From Tropicibacter sp. R16_0 (GTDB taxonomy: Bacteria; Pseudomonadota; Alphaproteobacteria; Rhodobacterales; Rhodobacteraceae): a stretch of DNA of 64,000 nucleotides. The stretch covers positions 1 through 64,000 of the forward strand of contig NZ_JAGHRE010000003.1 of NCBI RefSeq assembly GCF_017743935.1, in the 5' to 3' direction. Numbering within the stretch: position 1 is the stretch's first letter; the number at the start of each line of letters is the position of its first letter. The notes under the pieces are model-generated. The model had not been told where the DNA came from and ran no database searches. It saw only the letters and a program-made list of their open reading frames with translations. Positions 34,693 through 43,088 of the stretch are shown here, piece after piece. Made by a program: the position numbers and the translations under genes.

Positions 34693-34708
34693 CCGTGTGG
34701 GGGCACCA
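34693..34708 (+). repeat. attR of the tRNA-Thr island
   Basis: This is an exact 16-bp copy of the tRNA-Thr 3' end (CCGTGTGGGGGCACCA). The base before (A, versus T in the tRNA) and the base after (C versus G) differ, so the core is exactly 16 bp. Confidence 0.88.
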
Positions 34709-34801
34709 CTTTTCCCTAAGATTCAGAGTCCTAGTCACTACACCCAATGCTTGACGGGGTACAGTTGATCCATTCTGTGGCGGCTTCGTGCCGAGACCTG
34801 G

Positions 34802-34990
34802 CTAGAGGCCCGTGTTTTCATTGAGCAGTGCTCGGGCTTTGTCGGCCATCTCACTCTTGGAAAACTTGGCGTACTTTTGGGTTTGTACGACTGTCGAATG
34901 ATCCAAGAGATGCGAGACTTCTTCCAAACGCAGTCCCTTGTTCAACATACGCGTGGCGTAATCGCGACGAATAAGTCTTTGAAAACAGGG
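34802..34990 (-). pseudogene. C-terminal relic of a second tyrosine integrase
   Basis: The minus strand encodes about 60 residues ending at a TAG at 34802: LIRRDYATRMLNKGLRLEEV, then SHLLDHSTVVQTQKYAKF and a short tail. This is the typical end of a tyrosine recombinase, with the H-box (DHST), the catalytic Tyr in QKYAKF and the conserved RRDYATRML. The rest of the gene is missing, so it cannot be active. It lies about 100 bases beyond attR and is unrelated in sequence to the island's own integrase. Confidence 0.75.
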
Positions 34991-35005
34991 AGGGTTGCCC
35001 AGGGA

Positions 35006-35341
35006 TCAACGCCCGATCCGGTTGTTAAACCGGTTCATGCTGCGTGTATCGCCCTCAAGCTCGAGGCCTTTGTGGGTCTTGCGAACACGGACACCCGAAC
35101 GGTCGACGATATCCTGTTTGTAGGCGAGATACCCGCCTGTCTGCGACGGTGTAACGTCACCGGTTGGCGCGCCAAATTCTGTGCCTGAATTCTTGCTATC
35201 GGCATAGCCCAACCCGAGTTCGACGAATTTCCCGTTTTCGAACAAGATACGTGTATCTGTTGGAAAGCTTTCAACGCCGCCTGCAACTGCCGCTCCACCG
35301 GTCAAGGTTGCTGTCGATAAAAGGATTGCTAAGTTTTTCAA
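35006..35341 (-). pseudogene. Truncated FadL/OMPP1-type outer-membrane protein
   Basis: From a TTG at 35341 with a strong GGGAGG, the frame encodes a signal peptide (LKNLAILLSTATLTGGAAVA). The mature start follows the FadL family pattern (DTRILFENGKFVELGLGYA, then GGYLAYKQDI). After about 75 residues the similarity stops, and 35 unrelated residues follow to the stop at 35006. A full FadL has about 380 residues or more, so this is a 5' remnant cut by recombination, with its break facing the integrase relic. Confidence 0.65.
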
Positions 35342-36197
35342 GTTTACCTCCCTCACTGTCCCCAACTGTGCGATGTGCAAAGAGGGACAGATCGGGTGCT
35401 TGCAGCCCAGCAGGCCAAGTAAGCCGATTCCCTAACTCCAACGCGCAATTTCAAAGTTCAGGAAACATGAGTTGGCAGCCCACCTTTAGCGATGTCCCGA
35501 GACGTCATTCCTTGGGACACTTTTTGTCAGGAGCTGAGATCCCTCCGAGCTGTTCGGCAATCCCGGAACAACAGTCCGTCATGCAAACTGCGGAGAAGGA
35601 CGAAACAGTGCTGCACGCGTCGTATATGAGCTGTGTCGCCTGTTTCTGCGTGAATTCTCTATACTTGCAATTACAGCCACGTAACACTTCAGTGGAGGAA
35701 CAGTCGCAATCTAATGCCTGCTTTGGGCTGTTCATAACCTAGTGTCAGTTGAAGTTGTGCCACCAACGTCACTCCTGAAACACATTGTGTAACACCGGGC
35801 GGGCACATATGCGGCTTTCACGACTAAGCTAAAGCACCTAGATCGAGTCAAGGACGGGTCTCTCAGATACTGCGGTAGGATTGCCCGCCATCAGCAGAGC
35901 CGCAGAGACGGCATGTTCAATCTCTGCCATCAATGCTGGTGACGCGTCCGATGTACCGGGCTTGTTCGTCTCTGGGCGGATGGCGTGCGTTCGCTGCACC
36001 CTCGAGATTTGGTGCTCAGAATGGTTGGCGCTGATTGGGGTTCGCGTTGATTAAACTGAGACATTTGGCGGATTTCCCAAGTTGAGAGTGCATCGGGCTG
36101 TGCCGCCATAGGTTTGCGTTTTCAGTTCAACGGTGCGGAATTTTCATATTCGTATATACTAACTTCAGTTTTTTCGAATCCATATGAGGTGCCGCGT
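35342..36197. other. 856-bp stretch without a confident gene
   Basis: The only notable frame is a 76-residue minus-strand ORF (35505-35735) rich in cysteine (CDCSS, CNCKY, CMTDCC). It has a weak ribosome binding site and no signal peptide, so I do not call it. The right end should hold the promoter of the cyclase operon. Confidence 0.4.
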
Positions 36198-37994
36198 ATG
36201 GCAGGCACGCAGGAGATATTTCCCACCAAGGATTTGCACGGTTGGATTCTCGGTAGAGCGTCTGAAACAATTGTATTCGCGGATGTGGTGGATTCCGTGC
36301 GCCTTATCGACAGTGACGAAGAGGGCACTGTAAGCCGCTGGCTTGGCTTTGTGGACCGCGTTGAGGCCGACCTTGAGGCGCAGGAAGCAGGACGCGTCGT
36401 CAAACGCTTGGGTGATGGTGTCATGCTTGAGTTTGATGACCCGTTAGAAGCTGTTCGCGCGGTTTTGAAGATGCGGCAAGACCTTGAGACGTTGAACCAG
36501 CGTGACCCGGAAAAACAGGCCATTGTCCTTCGCGTCGGGATCCATGCCGGCGAGGTATTGTTAAGCCCGGACGCGGACATTTATGGCCGAGATGTCAATA
36601 TAGCCGCGCGTCTGGCCAATGCCACGCAACCGGGGGAGGTCTTGGCTTCTGCCAGCGTAAGGGACGCATTGGCCAACAGTGTCGTGGCCGATTTCGAAGA
36701 TATTGGACCTGTCTATCTCAAGAACATGGCAGAGCCGGTTCACGCCTTTCGGGTGATCCCACCGCAAGAGTTCGGGCGTGTGGCGCCATTGATGTCTCCT
36801 GAAGATTTGCTGCCCACGATCGCCGTTTTGCCATTGTCGATGCGAAACACCGATCAAGCATCGGTATGGGGCGACATGCTCGCCGATGACTTGATAACGG
36901 CCCTTTCGCGGTCACACCGGATGAACGTGATTTCGCGCTTATCAACCATGGCCATCACGTTTGAAACCAACACGGTTAAGGAAGTTTCCGATTCCTTGGG
37001 GGCGGATTTTCTATTGACCGGATCCGGTTCTGTCGGCCCAACACGCCACGTGATCGATTTGAGCCTGTCTCAGGTCCAAACCGGACGTGTTGTCTGGTCG
37101 GACCGGGTCACGGTCGAAGCTGCGGAAGTACTCCAGAAAAACGCGATATTTTCAGACGTCGCGAATGCCATTCATATGGCCATTCTTGACCTCGAAATCC
37201 GGCGTGCGATGAGCTATCCGGTGCCAACTTTGGATAGCTACGAAATTCTGATGGCGTCGGTGGCTTTGATGCATCGTCTGTCACCAGTGGATTTCACGCG
37301 AGCCGGCGAGTTGTTGGATGCGCTGATCGCCCGGATTCCGCATAATCCGGTGCCATTAGCTTGGAAATCGCGCTGGCATGTATTGAAGGTCGTTCAGGGG
37401 TGGTCTTCGGATCGCGCCGGCGAGGCGCGGCAGGCACAAAATCACACCCATCTTGCGCTGGACCTTGATCCGACTAACAGCGATGCATTGATCGCCGAGG
37501 GTTTCGTCCAAACAAATCTGCTGCATAATTTGGAAGAGGCCGAAGCCCTATATGACAGCGCATTGGAATATACCCCGAACGAGGCAACCGGGCGTGCATT
37601 GCGGGGGACGCTGCATGCGTTTAGGGGAGAAGGCGCCCAAGCGGTTCGCGATACAGAACGCTCATTGCACTTGACGCCGCGCGATCCGCATCGCTTCTTT
37701 TTCCAGTGCCTCGCAGGCAGCGCCAGCATGGTTGCCGAGGATTATCCCCGCGCGCTGGAGCTGATAAAAAGTTCGCTTCGGCTGAACCGGTTGCATATGT
37801 CATCACTACGGATGCTTGCCGTAACGGAATGGCGATTAGGCAACCATGAAAACGCCCGCAATACGGCTGCGAAAATCCGCAAACTGGATCCGCAGTTTAC
37901 TGTGAGCGCATGGCAGCAAAGCTCGCCCAGCTCGGATTTTCCCGTGGGGCGCGCCTTTGCCAAGACATTGAAAGACATCGGAGTACCCGACTGA
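36198..37994 (+). CDS. Class III adenylate/guanylate cyclase with TolB-like and TPR domains
   Basis: The 598-residue protein has three parts. Residues about 20-180 form a class III nucleotide cyclase: the metal Asp lies in VFADVVDSVRL, the second in VKRLGDGVMLEF, and GRDVNIAARLANA contains the transition-state Asn/Arg. Residues about 210-340 resemble the TolB-like domain (TIAVLPLSMRN, then FLLTGSGSVG) found in cyclase-TPR proteins of alphaproteobacteria. The rest is a TPR array. All key cyclase residues are present, so it may make cAMP or cGMP. It leads a three-gene operon; the next ORF starts 40 bases later. Confidence 0.85.
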   Translation: MAGTQEIFPTKDLHGWILGRASETIVFADVVDSVRLIDSDEEGTVSRWLGFVDRVEADLEAQEAGRVVKRLGDGVMLEFDDPLEAVRAVLKMRQDLETLNQRDPEKQAIVLRVGIHAGEVLLSPDADIYGRDVNIAARLANATQPGEVLASASVRDALANSVVADFEDIGPVYLKNMAEPVHAFRVIPPQEFGRVAPLMSPEDLLPTIAVLPLSMRNTDQASVWGDMLADDLITALSRSHRMNVISRLSTMAITFETNTVKEVSDSLGADFLLTGSGSVGPTRHVIDLSLSQVQTGRVVWSDRVTVEAAEVLQKNAIFSDVANAIHMAILDLEIRRAMSYPVPTLDSYEILMASVALMHRLSPVDFTRAGELLDALIARIPHNPVPLAWKSRWHVLKVVQGWSSDRAGEARQAQNHTHLALDLDPTNSDALIAEGFVQTNLLHNLEEAEALYDSALEYTPNEATGRALRGTLHAFRGEGAQAVRDTERSLHLTPRDPHRFFFQCLAGSASMVAEDYPRALELIKSSLRLNRLHMSSLRMLAVTEWRLGNHENARNTAAKIRKLDPQFTVSAWQQSSPSSDFPVGRAFAKTLKDIGVPD

Positions 37995-38034
37995 AAGACA
38001 ATTAGAAACCAAACATTCAATGGAGGACCCTGTT

Positions 38035-39306
38035 ATGGCAAACTCTTCTTATGCGGCGCCCGAAGGCGCGTTCGGAGCCTTTGGTGCTTTCGGCGCCTTC
38101 TCTGGCAGTGGAGCGTTCGGGGCATTTGGAGCGTTCGGAGCATTTGGCGGACCCGGGCCAGCCAATCCACCATTGATCTCTCATTCTTTGATCACCAATC
38201 ACGATGGCATCGCGGGCACATGGATTCCTGTGGCAGCCAGTGACGTGGATCCAAGTGCACAGGAAAGCACGGAATACCTGGCGCGTTTGTCGCCGGCCGT
38301 CCGCGCAAGCATCTACGCGCTGGAATTGGGCAGCCGCATCGGGTTTGTGTTCGAACCCAACGCCACCTCTTCTGACCCTGGTTGGGGACGTGTCTTTCAC
38401 CTTGAAACCAGTGCGACAGCAGGTGTGCCTGACGCAACCTATCAGAACCTGATCGCGATGCGGCGCCCGACGCAGGATATCTTTGCCGAACAGCTGACGT
38501 TGGTGGCCAATTACGCGGATCTTCGTCAAGACCGAATGGCAGAGATTCTGGCGCAGCTGGGCACACCGACCGAGTTTCTGCGCGCGATTGCCTATATTGA
38601 ACCGTCGCGGACCCCGTTCACGATCGAATTGTTGGCAACGGCTCATTGGTTGGCCAATTTTGTCGAGATGCGACTGAAATACGCGTTGGCGTGCAAACGT
38701 CCGATCGAGTTTTCACCACAGATCCAACCAATGATATGGACGCCTTCGCATGGCAGTTTGCCCAGCGGGCACGCCACTGAGGCCTTCACGATGGCTCGGG
38801 TTCTATGGTTGCTGCTACGGGCCAATTCCGTGAAACCTTACTCGGACGGCATCTGGGGCGAAATTCTGATGCGTCAAGCCGCTCGGATCGCAATCAACCG
38901 GACCGTCGCGGGTGTGCATTTTCCCGTCGACAGCGCAGCGGGGGCCGTTTTGGGGCTGACGCTGGGCAAATACTTTGTCGATCGGTGCACATTGGCGGTG
39001 CCGAGCAAAAGCTGGACATTCGATGGGGTCAATTATCCCGGTGGGCTGGATTTCGACTGGCGCGATTACTTTGATCCCGGTGACCCTGCAAATGGGACGG
39101 ATCCCTCGCAAAAGCCCACCGGCTGGTCGAGCGGGGCCACGATTGCTGCGTCGGGCAGTACGCCGATAACATCGGCGCCGCTAAACTGGTTGTGGCGGCG
39201 TGCAGCCGATGAATGGATCGACCTCGCCGTGAACTTGAGCGGCGGCTCCGGCTCCGGGGCTGGCTCCGGGTCTGGCTCCGGCAGTGGCGGCAGTGGCGGA
39301 GAGTGA
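38035..39306 (+). CDS. PAP2/vanadium haloperoxidase-superfamily protein with Gly-Ala-Phe repeat
   Basis: The 423-residue protein contains the full acid phosphatase/haloperoxidase motif: K-x6-RP in KYALACKRP, LPSGHAT, and R-x5-H-x3-D in RTVAGVHFPVD. It could therefore bind phosphate or vanadate. The first 40 residues are two blocks of Gly-Ala-Phe repeats separated by SGSG, and the last 20 are Gly-Ser rich. No ordinary signal peptide or membrane helices are seen, unlike lipid phosphatases, which favours the soluble haloperoxidase-like branch. GGAGGA precedes the ATG. The subtilase gene starts three bases after its stop. Confidence 0.78.
   Translation: MANSSYAAPEGAFGAFGAFGAFSGSGAFGAFGAFGAFGGPGPANPPLISHSLITNHDGIAGTWIPVAASDVDPSAQESTEYLARLSPAVRASIYALELGSRIGFVFEPNATSSDPGWGRVFHLETSATAGVPDATYQNLIAMRRPTQDIFAEQLTLVANYADLRQDRMAEILAQLGTPTEFLRAIAYIEPSRTPFTIELLATAHWLANFVEMRLKYALACKRPIEFSPQIQPMIWTPSHGSLPSGHATEAFTMARVLWLLLRANSVKPYSDGIWGEILMRQAARIAINRTVAGVHFPVDSAAGAVLGLTLGKYFVDRCTLAVPSKSWTFDGVNYPGGLDFDWRDYFDPGDPANGTDPSQKPTGWSSGATIAASGSTPITSAPLNWLWRRAADEWIDLAVNLSGGSGSGAGSGSGSGSGGSGGE
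38065..38151 (+). repeat. Tandem 9-base repeat coding Gly-Ala-Phe
   Basis: About eight degenerate 9-mers of the form GGn-GCn-TTy run in two blocks inside the PAP2 gene, separated by codons for Ser-Gly-Ser. Third positions vary, so the repeat is kept at the protein level rather than being a fresh DNA slippage product. Confidence 0.85.
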
Positions 39307-39309
39307 GCC

Positions 39310-41469
39310 ATGACCTTGAAATGGAGAGAGCTTCTAGGCTCACAAAAACCGCGCAATCCCGAAGCGTTTTTTGCGCTGAACGCCATGCAACGGTTCTTTG
39401 AGGCGGATCTTGGATTGGATGGCACCGGCCCGTCTTCGGAAACCCGTACCTTTGACGACCAATGGTGGCTTGCCCTTGTCAGTGTCGCCCGCCGCGGCGA
39501 CGGTGACGATCAACGTGTCTCGATCGCAGAATTGGTGGCCATGGCCAAGGATTACAGGCTCGGGCCTTTGGATGATGCGCTTGTAATTCCTGGGGAATAC
39601 ACCAGCGCGTACCGAGATAGGCGGGATCTGGATGTTATCACGATCTATGCCCGCAAGGCGTATCTAGAGGCAGCCAACAGACCCGATGGACAGGAAGCGC
39701 TTGGCATAGCCACGATTAACATCAGCGCGCCGCTGGACTTTCGCACCCTGAACTCTGCATCAGGTATATTTGAGCCCCCAACCGCCACCGTGACCGTTTC
39801 AGACGACACTGTTGTTACCGCTGTGATCGACCACGGCATTGCGATTGCCCACGATCTTTTTCGGCGAAACAATGCGGGTGGTATGCCCATTGAAAGCAGG
39901 GTGGACTTCTTTCTGGACATGGATGGCGAACCGGACGCCAACGCCCCATTACAAAGCACCGTTGGGCGGGCTTGGACGCGGCAAGAGATCGAAGGTGTTC
40001 TGTCGACAAATTTTAAGAACGGATTGCTGGACGAGGCCGCAGTTTATCGCGATCTGGGCCTGATCAATTGGCAGGATCGTGCATTTAATGCCTGCACCCA
40101 GCGGGTTTCCCACGGGACCCATGTGATGGGCCTGGCGTCTGGCTATGATCCTTCTGATGCGCAGGGAAGCAAACACCGCATTATCGCTGTCCAACTTCCC
40201 ACCAGTCTGGTGGCAAACACAATTGGCTTTGGGCTTGATAACTCTCTTGAGCGTGCGTTGGATTTCATTGGCCAGCAGCTTGCGCATTACGAGATCGATT
40301 CAGAGACCGCCGATTTGCCGGTCGCGATCAACTTTAGCTTTGGCAATTTCATGGGGCCACATGATGGTACAGGTGATGTCGACCGCGCCATCGACGCGGC
40401 GCTGACCGCAATGGCTGCGGATTCGGATACGCCCAAAATGATGTTTTTGCCGTCAGGCAATGGGCACCTGTCGCGGTGTCACGCGGTTCTCAACTTGACA
40501 GAGGCCGATCCAGACGAAGCTCTGGACTGGATGCTGCCGCCCGGAGACCGAAGTGCCTCCGTGCTGAGCGCGTGGTTGCCGAGGCAGGTGTCGGTTGAAG
40601 ATGACACGGTGGATCTGGAAATCTCGGTTCCCGGAATGGCCACGCCCCAGACGCTCAGCGCGGGCAATATGGCTCGCATTTTGCTCCTGGAAGGTGCGGA
40701 TCCGAGCGGCAACGCAAAGATCGTCGCGGTCGCGGCTTATCAGCCACCTCGGTCACCAACCTTCCGGGGGCGGTTTCTGGTATTGGTTGCTCCAACCGAC
40801 AACCCAAAGGATGCGCGACCGTTGGCCCCGTCAGGTATTTGGAACCTGCGGTTTGTCAAAGGTTCCGCGGTGGAGACCTTGGCTCTTAACGTTTGGGTGC
40901 AACGAGACGAGACCTTGCCCAATTTTCCGGTTTATGGGCGGCAATCCTACTTGTCGGATCGCCACTATGACCGTTTCACCGAGCCTGGCGGATCGTTGCA
41001 AGACATTGATTTGAGCGCGCAAGCCACTCCGGTTCGTCGGGCGGGCATGATCAACGGGATCGCTTGCGGAAACTTACCTTCGGTGATTGCGGGTTATGTG
41101 CGCTCCGATCGAAACATGGCAAAGTACTCCGCAGGTGGCCCAACACTGAACAGTCTGCGCCTGAATGGCCCGGATGCTTCTGCTGTAAGCGACGACAGCG
41201 TGGTTCTGAGCGGAGTTCTGAGCGCAGGGTCGAGCAGCGGGTCGCGCGTGGCAATGAACGGCACCAGTGTCGCGACACCCCGAGTGACGCGCTGGGCGGC
41301 CAGCGAAATGTCGGCGAACCCAACAACACCGTTCACCCGGTCCAACGTGATCAACCGAGCCCTCAATGACGACCCAAATCTGCCGTCCAAACCCAGCCTG
41401 AACCGAACCGGCGGTGGGCGCATCCGGTTCGAAAGTGTTTTTGGAGGTTTGCGCTGGCCGGGACAGTGA
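39310..41469 (+). CDS. Subtilisin-like (S8) serine protease
   Basis: The 719-residue protein has the S8 triad in order: Asp about 174 in AVIDHGIA, His about 268 in VSHGTHVMG, and Ser about 653 in NGTSVATP. The oxyanion-type Asn lies between them in SGNGH. A domain of about 250 residues is inserted between the His and Ser regions. No signal peptide is present, so export, if any, is not by the Sec route, and an intracellular role is possible. It is the third gene of the cyclase-PAP2-protease operon. Confidence 0.88.
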   Translation: MTLKWRELLGSQKPRNPEAFFALNAMQRFFEADLGLDGTGPSSETRTFDDQWWLALVSVARRGDGDDQRVSIAELVAMAKDYRLGPLDDALVIPGEYTSAYRDRRDLDVITIYARKAYLEAANRPDGQEALGIATINISAPLDFRTLNSASGIFEPPTATVTVSDDTVVTAVIDHGIAIAHDLFRRNNAGGMPIESRVDFFLDMDGEPDANAPLQSTVGRAWTRQEIEGVLSTNFKNGLLDEAAVYRDLGLINWQDRAFNACTQRVSHGTHVMGLASGYDPSDAQGSKHRIIAVQLPTSLVANTIGFGLDNSLERALDFIGQQLAHYEIDSETADLPVAINFSFGNFMGPHDGTGDVDRAIDAALTAMAADSDTPKMMFLPSGNGHLSRCHAVLNLTEADPDEALDWMLPPGDRSASVLSAWLPRQVSVEDDTVDLEISVPGMATPQTLSAGNMARILLLEGADPSGNAKIVAVAAYQPPRSPTFRGRFLVLVAPTDNPKDARPLAPSGIWNLRFVKGSAVETLALNVWVQRDETLPNFPVYGRQSYLSDRHYDRFTEPGGSLQDIDLSAQATPVRRAGMINGIACGNLPSVIAGYVRSDRNMAKYSAGGPTLNSLRLNGPDASAVSDDSVVLSGVLSAGSSSGSRVAMNGTSVATPRVTRWAASEMSANPTTPFTRSNVINRALNDDPNLPSKPSLNRTGGGRIRFESVFGGLRWPGQ

Positions 41470-41614
41470 ACTGCCAATGCCGCCTGGTCCGCTAACCGAA
41501 CTTTGGTCGGGTTTCATGGCAGCAATCAGCCCAGAAGAGTCCCTTGCAAATCCGGTGTCTGCTTCACTCTTCATCCTAGTCCGATGGTTCGGGAGCAGAC
41601 CGCTTGGCCCCACT

Positions 41615-42235
41615 TTATTTGCCTGGACCACCACCAAGCCGGGCTACCGCGACTTTACCGGGAACCAAATCTGCTTCCCAGGTGGCCCAGTCCCCACCGG
41701 CTCCGAGGTACCCGGAGTAGATTTTTGCGACCAACGCCGGGTTAGCTGCGATGTCAGTCCAGCCAATGTTGCGCAGTTGGGGGTGCTTCTGTCGCAGAAA
41801 CTCTAAATGAACGGCGGCGCCCCAACTTGATAATCCGGGTTGCTCGGCAAGATAGACGTAGAGCCAGTGGAAATCCGATAAGGGAGCCTCTGAGATAATC
41901 AAGTATCCCTCATCATGCGCCCAAGGGATCGTTTGCTCCAGTGTATGCCCCTTAAGACGGAACGGTCCGACAGAGAAGTTCATTTGGTAAACCAGTGGCG
42001 GCTGCAGGAAAGCCATGACGTCTTGCATCAGCTCGACAAGCCGTCTGGCTTGCGACTGGTTGGAATAATAGTTCGTCTCTGCACCACGCACTTTTTCAAT
42101 GACTTCAAATGGAACCGGAGGTGGGACCGTCTCGAAATCAATCTCGGACAGGGACTGGACCCGATGAACGACGAATGCGGTGGCTGCAAAGCCACCGATC
42201 ACAAGTCCACCAATCAGTCCACCCAGCCAACCCAA
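41615..42235 (-). CDS. Membrane-anchored protein of unknown function
   Basis: The 206-residue protein has one N-terminal membrane segment (GWLGGLIGGLVIGGFAATAF) and a soluble domain with many aromatic residues (for example FHWLYVYLAEQPGL). I do not recognise a family. The start appears to be a TTG at 42235 after AGAGGAAA. It is the first of three leftward genes with envelope features. Confidence 0.55.
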   Translation of the reverse strand: MGWLGGLIGGLVIGGFAATAFVVHRVQSLSEIDFETVPPPVPFEVIEKVRGAETNYYSNQSQARRLVELMQDVMAFLQPPLVYQMNFSVGPFRLKGHTLEQTIPWAHDEGYLIISEAPLSDFHWLYVYLAEQPGLSSWGAAVHLEFLRQKHPQLRNIGWTDIAANPALVAKIYSGYLGAGGDWATWEADLVPGKVAVARLGGGPGK

Positions 42236-42293
42236 ACGTCTTTCCTCTCAACTCAATCGCGCAAGGCATTCACCGCAAAATGCAAAATGAAAC

Positions 42294-42794
42294 CTACTCT
42301 CGTAGCTCAGGTTCTGGCCCGACGGTCAAGACCTGCCCATTGCTCCAGACCAGCGCCTCATAGCAGACTTCTGCGCCCGCGCCGCCGCACCATCCACCGT
42401 CTCGACCAATCAAAAGAATGGTGTCCGGGCCCCATTCTATCAATTGCCATCCGGTGACTTGCCAAGCCTGTACAGCTCCATCGACCACGAGGTTCAGCAT
42501 GCAGCCGCCTGTGCCGCAGTAAAGGGATGCCGCAGAAGAACACGCATATTCGCTTTCGTCGACAAGCTCGGCAACGACGTTCCCGAACTGCGACCGGAGG
42601 GTTATCTCTGTGACCGCATCGCCTTGATCAAATTCGCCATTCTCTAAGGATTTGCACTCCGAAGCCGCGCGCTCAATCAGACCTTGTGTCTCTGGCGACG
42701 CAGCGAGCGCAGCAGTGCTGGAAACAACTATCAAAACTAGCGCGGTGGCGAAACTTCGCAATGTAAGAAACTCCTGGGAGGCAGGTGCTCTCAT
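42294..42794 (-). CDS. Secreted Cys-containing protein of unknown function
   Basis: The roughly 166-residue protein has a signal peptide (SFATALVLIVVSSTAALAA) and a mature part with cysteines in YACSSAASLYCGTGGCML and GGWCGGAGAEVCYEAL, consistent with disulfides in the periplasm. The family is not known to me. I take the ATG at 42794; an ATG at 42821 is also in frame. The following 294 bases before the next gene hold nothing evident. Confidence 0.55.
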   Translation of the reverse strand: MRAPASQEFLTLRSFATALVLIVVSSTAALAASPETQGLIERAASECKSLENGEFDQGDAVTEITLRSQFGNVVAELVDESEYACSSAASLYCGTGGCMLNLVVDGAVQAWQVTGWQLIEWGPDTILLIGRDGGWCGGAGAEVCYEALVWSNGQVLTVGPEPELRE

Positions 42795-43088
42795 ACTGCC
42801 TAAGCACCCTTGATACGGCAACTATGCACTTGCCCGTATGAGCCTGGGCCGGAGCCTAAGTTGTCTCTCGAACGTCAGTGCTTGCCTTAAGAGCCACCTC
42901 TGAACTCGATGGCCGTCGCCGCATCGGTTTTTGGGGCGGGTTGCGGCAATTCGCTGTTGGGTCAAACAACGGCTGCATACTCTGACAGCGGGCTTTGCAA
43001 AATCCGGGCAGCAGCGTTTTCTGGATCACTCTTCCGCACAATAGCTGATGCTGAGTCTGAGCAGCCCCTTTGGTGTCGATCCAAATCT

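Larger units (their letters stand above)
23970..34708 (+). mobile_element. Genomic island integrated in tRNA-Thr
   Basis: The 10.7-kb segment lies between the tRNA-Thr 3' end and an exact 16-bp copy of it, with a tyrosine integrase as its first gene pointing inward. It is visibly AT-richer than the flanking DNA and has codon use unlike the cob and cyd genes. Cargo: polymerase-palm protein, resolvase, DNA methyltransferase and a three-gene ATPase operon. No conjugation, capsid or terminase genes are seen, so it is a small island or satellite-like element. Confidence 0.9.

Noticed and set aside
35505-35735. A 76-residue Cys-rich minus-strand ORF
   Set aside because: Weak ribosome binding site, no signal peptide, no neighbour link; mentioned only within the intergenic entry.
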